From Diadema setosum (lineage: Eukaryota; Echinodermata; Echinoidea; Diadematoida; Diadematidae), in contig NC_092693.1 in the NCBI RefSeq assembly GCF_964275005.1, forward strand, positions 20,017,706-20,081,705: 64,000 nucleotides of DNA. Reading direction: 5' to 3'. Within the stretch, counting starts at the first letter, position 1. Each line of letters begins with the position of its first letter. The position numbers were made by a program, and so were the translations under genes. Under the pieces are notes generated by a model. It did no database searches, was not told the origin of the DNA, and saw only the letters and a list, made by a program, of their open reading frames with translations. Shown one piece after another: positions 50,971-56,900 of this stretch.

Positions 50971-53817
50971 AGGCAAAATTAGATTCATTTCTCATCTACC
51001 AAGATCCATTCTGTTGGATTGCTGAAGATCAACTCTGAAATCAATGAATTTAAGTCTGTAAGAGTTTTAGTAATGTCATTTGTCATGTTTGCTTAGATGT
51101 TCAATAAAGAGATTATGCTCTGGGTACTATATATGCTGAGTATTTCACAAGGTTTTTACTTTTGTGAATTTTGCAAGTCAGGTGCTATTTGCAAATTTAA
51201 AGCGAATCTCTCCCCTAAAATTAAAATTTGAGAGGTGTGAGAGCAAGTCCTTAGAACTCTAGAGAAAATTCTAACCCATCACAAAAAATGCCCCAAACTG
51301 TGAAATATCAATTTTGATAAATCAGCATGCACTAGTGTGCGCTTCAATAGTAACCGCGCGTAGACCATCGGTGTGTGCACGTCTCCTTCGTTCGCCTCCG
51401 TCTGCACACAGCTATATCGAATACTGTCTATCGGTATCCCAGCTGCCTGGTCAGTAGCACGGTGCGGCGGCAGCACCAACCTAGCTGCGTACATGGACAC
51501 TTGCATGCGTTTGAGAGTATTGAGAGTATCGTAGTACACTGATCGTACAGAAAATTATCGAACTACGCAATCGAATGCAGTTGATAACGCCAGACGACTA
51601 CTCTTAGATGAAGGCGCATGTACTTTTTGGCATTTTAGAGATTGCTCTATGTCTCTTTATATATTGCTTTATCTCTGTATGTGAGTAACGTTGCACTCTT
51701 ATATTTCATATTGTTATTACCAGTACAATAACCTACAATGTCAGAAAACTAAATTTCTGTATACAGATACACTTTAAATACACGCGAAAATATTGACTCT
51801 GATTCCAGTGTAAACAAAGCGTGCACACATCCTTTTCTTTATTCAGTCCTGTGCTCCATGATCATGAATTTAACCACTCACGAAATCATCCGAAAATCCC
51901 GATTCATGGAAAAATTGAACTCACTAAATATATGGCATACAGTATTTGATCGAACATCGTGTTACTGCCATGATCTGGCTGCAGTTCCATGACAGTGCTG
52001 CTGCCAGGTAAGAAAGCCGTAGGTGACTCTGGTTGAAATCCCAGGCTAATTCCTTCTTTTGCACTGGATGTTCATGATAATACAAGATACAATCTTGTTT
52101 ATGGAAAGTAACAGCAAAAACAAGAACAAAAACAACAGCAGCAGCATAACAACAACAACAACAACTAGAGACAAAAACAACAAGCAACCAAAAACAAAAA
52201 CATAAAAACCACAAACAGAAGTCTCTCTTAATATCATATTTCACCTACGCTCAAATTGAAAAGTTGTATTTGCAATGATGTAAACAAACCTATCATCTGT
52301 TCAAGGGGTCATCCTTGTATCAATGACTCGCACATTTTCCCCCTTTTTTTGCATTCAGGATAGTCTTCAGGTCAAAGAAGCCATACAGCCGGGGTCAGAG
52401 GTCAGTTATAAGGTGACCTTTCTCGTCGACTCCGCAATTCTTCATGAAATTGCCTGTTACGGTCTAGATGACGCTTGCGCAGAGGTATGTCATTGGAATT
52501 GTCCCTGTGTATAGGAGAGCAAATTATGTCTCAAAAAGCCATTATTGTAAAAGTTACAGGAAGTCAACAAAAAAAAAAAAATCTATGGCACAGTTTCTGC
52601 CAGTAAATCAGGGTATGGTTTACCCCAACATTGCATAAAGAACATACATGTAATATTGCCCTTTCAGGGGCATATGTGTGTTTATGTGTGAGTATGTGTA
52701 TTAAAGTGTGTATATATTTGTGTCCTTTAAATCATTACATGTATCTCCTTCAATATTACCCTAGTCTGCAAGTTAACCCTGTGTGTGATTTGCATGCCTA
52801 GATAGCACAGAAAAGGCCCTAGCATTGTATGCACTGTCCAGTGTCCCTGGCACACAAAGAGTTAATCTCCATTCGTATGATTATGATCATACTGTTGAAC
52901 TCTGTGCAAAAAGGTTGTAAATTACTGCCTTCTTCAGTAGACATAGTATGGCGAGAAGAACCCTGGGTGCTTAGGGGTTGGGTGATAGTCGGTAAAGTGG
53001 AGCATTGTTTAGATGTGCAGAGCCTTGTTTGTCTACCGTCTGCTGTGGTGTTTGTACACTGTAATAAAGGTTCACCAACAACATCCTGGAAGAAGAAAGA
53101 TCCAAATGCACTTTCAAATCGATGTACGAGGGTAGCTGTCCCTTTTAAAAATAATTATGGCTCATTGTTTATGTTTATTGGATTTTCATGTGGAGTGTTA
53201 TCTTGAAAACTGCACTATTCATTTTCCTCTGAGATGCCTAGACAGTATATCTGGAAGCACTACCCTCAGCTTTATATTTTTTTTGTTGTATCTCATATGT
53301 TTATGTAATTTGGTCAGGAGAAAAGGAGGTCACTGTGTATACTGATTGCTTCTGCTTTACAGAAGTGAGTCATAAAAGAATTGGTTCAAGCTTATCAGAC
53401 AAAGAGTATTTGTTTACTCCATCACTATTTTATGCCCTAAATCCTGTCCTTGATCTTCTGCCTTTCAAAAATCTATAATCTTTGTTTCAGCTGTTACGGT
53501 ACTTTGCCAGTAAAATAAACTACAAAGTTATATTGCTCTTATGTATTTGAAGAATTTGGTTGCAAAACGGGTTAACTCCATTCTTGTTAAGTTGAGATAT
53601 TTGCGATTAAAACTGCTAAAGAAAACAAAAAAACAAAACGACAACTTAGGAAATGATAAGAAAGTATAGTATAGTATAGTATTTGTAATCATAACTTTAG
53701 GAATATTCCTTGATTTGTTACAAGTAAGTTATTTCTGGAAAGGTTTCATTTTCCTCTATCTGATGATAGACTTAGTGTAAAAATAGCCCATTTTGCAATC
53801 AAACCCTCCATTTGATA

Positions 53818-53878
<61 letters not shown>

Positions 53879-53887
53879 GAAAGGTTG

Positions 53888-53921
<34 letters not shown>

Positions 53922-56900
53922 TCCGTGCAAGAATAGAAAGGAAGAGATTAGTATACAAATAGTGAATGGTCACGAGTGCAATGGTACGAGATTTTGCATG
54001 AGGTGAAAGATAGAGGCGCTCTATTCAACGAGGCGAAGCCGAGTTGAATAGTGCGCCTCATCTTTCACCGAGTGCGAAATCTCGTTCCATTGCACGAGAA
54101 AAGACCATACACTATTTGTTTTATACAACACCTCGAACGTCAACGAATTTGGTACTCACAGATTCTTGAATTTAGCACAGAAATGGCAACCATTTTCTGT
54201 GAAAGACGAATGAGTAGCCTCACAGTCGCAGTCACCGTGTATGTACATGTTAACGTGTACGTACGTATGCGAAATGAAGTTGTTTACAAGAAATAGTGTC
54301 AAAAGTACGCGCTTGTAAGCGCGCTTGTAATTGTTGAGTGTGCGCGGCACATGTTTGTTTATTGTGACATCAGGGCGCGTGCAATAGAACATTTTGATCG
54401 AACCAAAATTGCATGCTGAGACAGCCAGAGCGTGTAATAGAACCTTTCACTAAATGTCACTTGATGGGCAATCGACCAATCCGATAGCTACATTCTAAAT
54501 AGGTGTTGTATAATAAAACATTTGTCATGACTTATAATCTAAAAAAATACAAACAAACAAACAACCCTGCTTTGGCTGTCTTTAGGAATAAGCCAGTGTG
54601 GAGTTATCACATGCCCATGTGACCTTGCTTTTTCTTCCTTGGTGGGGCACTTCACTTGTATTTAAAGCCACATAATGCATAAGCTTGCCTGACATAAGAA
54701 TTTATGGAATTCATAAATCATATTCAAACAAAGATGGACTTGCGTAGAATAGGTGACAATGCCAGGTGACCAAGCATGGTTTGTCAATTAATACTTGGGG
54801 AAGAATCCATTTCGTTATTTTGCATGACTATTATTTATTGACAATCTTTTTTGTTGATAGTGCCGAATACGACTTTTGCTGTCAAGTAAATGTGCTGGGT
54901 AGCACCATTTATAAGCTTCGGATTACTTGAATAATCATTGCATCACAGATGCTTGTTTCAGTAAGTAAAAAAAAAAAAAATGAAAAAAAAAAATATATAT
55001 ATATATGCCTCGTTGGTACAAATGACCTTTTTCTGCTCATGTGCAAAGCGGGACCCCCAAATTGGCTTTAATATTAGTGTCTTCCTTTTCAACTCTCCTC
55101 TCCTTTCTGACCCCCCTTGTCACTTTTCAGGTGCAGGAGAAGAGTGAATCCCTGCTGCTAAGCCTTCTCCAGGGGAAGCTTCTGATGGACCCAAGCCTCT
55201 GGGGAGACCTCATTCAGGCCCTTCTACCAGTTTTGCCACTGCTACAGGTACAAGTAACTTGGAATAAACATTACAGTTAATGAGTCGTATGTTGCTGTAT
55301 GTCACAAAACCAACAAAAAAGTCAGCAAAACAATTGAAGAGAAAATTGTACACAAATGAAAGAGTGTACTGAGACTAGCACTGTTGAATCAGAAAGCTTA
55401 TGGGTATTTCAATGGCCAAGATAATTTGAATGGCGAAAGATTCTGTTAATTCTGACGATGCAAATCTAAACACTTCGCATGTCATATGATGCACAAATTC
55501 CATATCACACTTGATAACCACTCACTTGTTTATGTCCCAGGCCAGAGTTGGTGTTAGTCACCCAGCCGTTGGTCGATGTGTTAACGACTTGGTCCACAAG
55601 GCCCCTGGCCCAGGGGCATTTGAGTCTTATGCCAAGCTTCCATCATCAGAGCAGGTCCAGGGGGCCCTAAGGCTTCTCTTCAGCAAAGATTTCAGGTAAT
55701 GGCATGATTTCCTCTATTTTTGTTTGTTTCTTTGTACTTTATATGTAGCTCATCTGAGCAAAGGACTCCTATTTTTTGTTTGTTTGTTTGTTTGTTTGTT
55801 TGTTTTTTGTCTATTGTGTCATCTGTAAAATTTCTGCTTATTTATCTTCTATAATACCTGCATGGCCAGATATGGAATGCCATAGAAGGGAAGCACTGGG
55901 GCAGAGATACAGAGCTGTTAGGATGGTACAGGTTGTCCTCCCCCCTCCCCCAAGGGAGTGAAAGTATGGGGCCCTAAAAGGCCAAAAGTGTGTAGATTTT
56001 AATCCACTGAGGACGAGTCCTGAATTTACTCGGGCAGGTGTCCATGGGAAATGCGTGTTGTAGCAAAATCAAACCGTCCTCAACGGGTTAAAGATATTTT
56101 CCTCAGATTCAGAAATCTGTGATGAATGTAAATAAATGGCAGTCTGTTTGATGCTCGGAATGTTTTTTAGCTGCTGTCGCATACTTCAAAGGATCTACCA
56201 TGGTATGGAAAAAAACAAAGCCAAATCAAACTGAAGGTCTTAATGTACAAAGAAATATTTTTGACTTTGTTGCCAGTGGTCATTCTCCTTTTGATATACA
56301 GTTCGACCTCGATTATTCGGCCTCCTTTTATCCGGAAATCTCTATTATCCGGACGCAATCACGCAGTGAAGGACTTTTTTTGATGTGAGACCCGAATACC
56401 AATCCTTTTCTCCCCACAGGGTGCGCACGGAGGCCTCCACCACCCTCATGTGGCACCTGCTACAGGAGCCAGAGGCCCACCTCAAGCAGCCCTCCCTCAA
56501 TCCCCCTCCCATGGGCGTGGCAGATCTCTTCATCTTCTCCTCCGCGAGCAGCCTGGATGACGACGGAGGGACGTCGGTATTCCAGGTCAGGGCTAGCATT
56601 GAACCGTCAGAATGATGTTTCCGTAGTGATTTCCTCCTCCAATTAAAAAATGCTGTGATATAAATCAATTAGCTTTAATTTCCACTCATGAATGAGAAAT
56701 ATGACATTTTTTTTTTTTTATATGTCAGAATAATCATACTGGGGGGGGGGGGGGGCAGTCATTCGGTGGGATACAGTTTGTGGTTGTTGCATGGGTGATC
56801 CTGCATGTTTAATACAATCATTTGCATCTTCATTGCTACAGAGATATTTCATTATTATTATTATTTTTTTTTTTATACAGGAGAATGAAACCACTAATCA

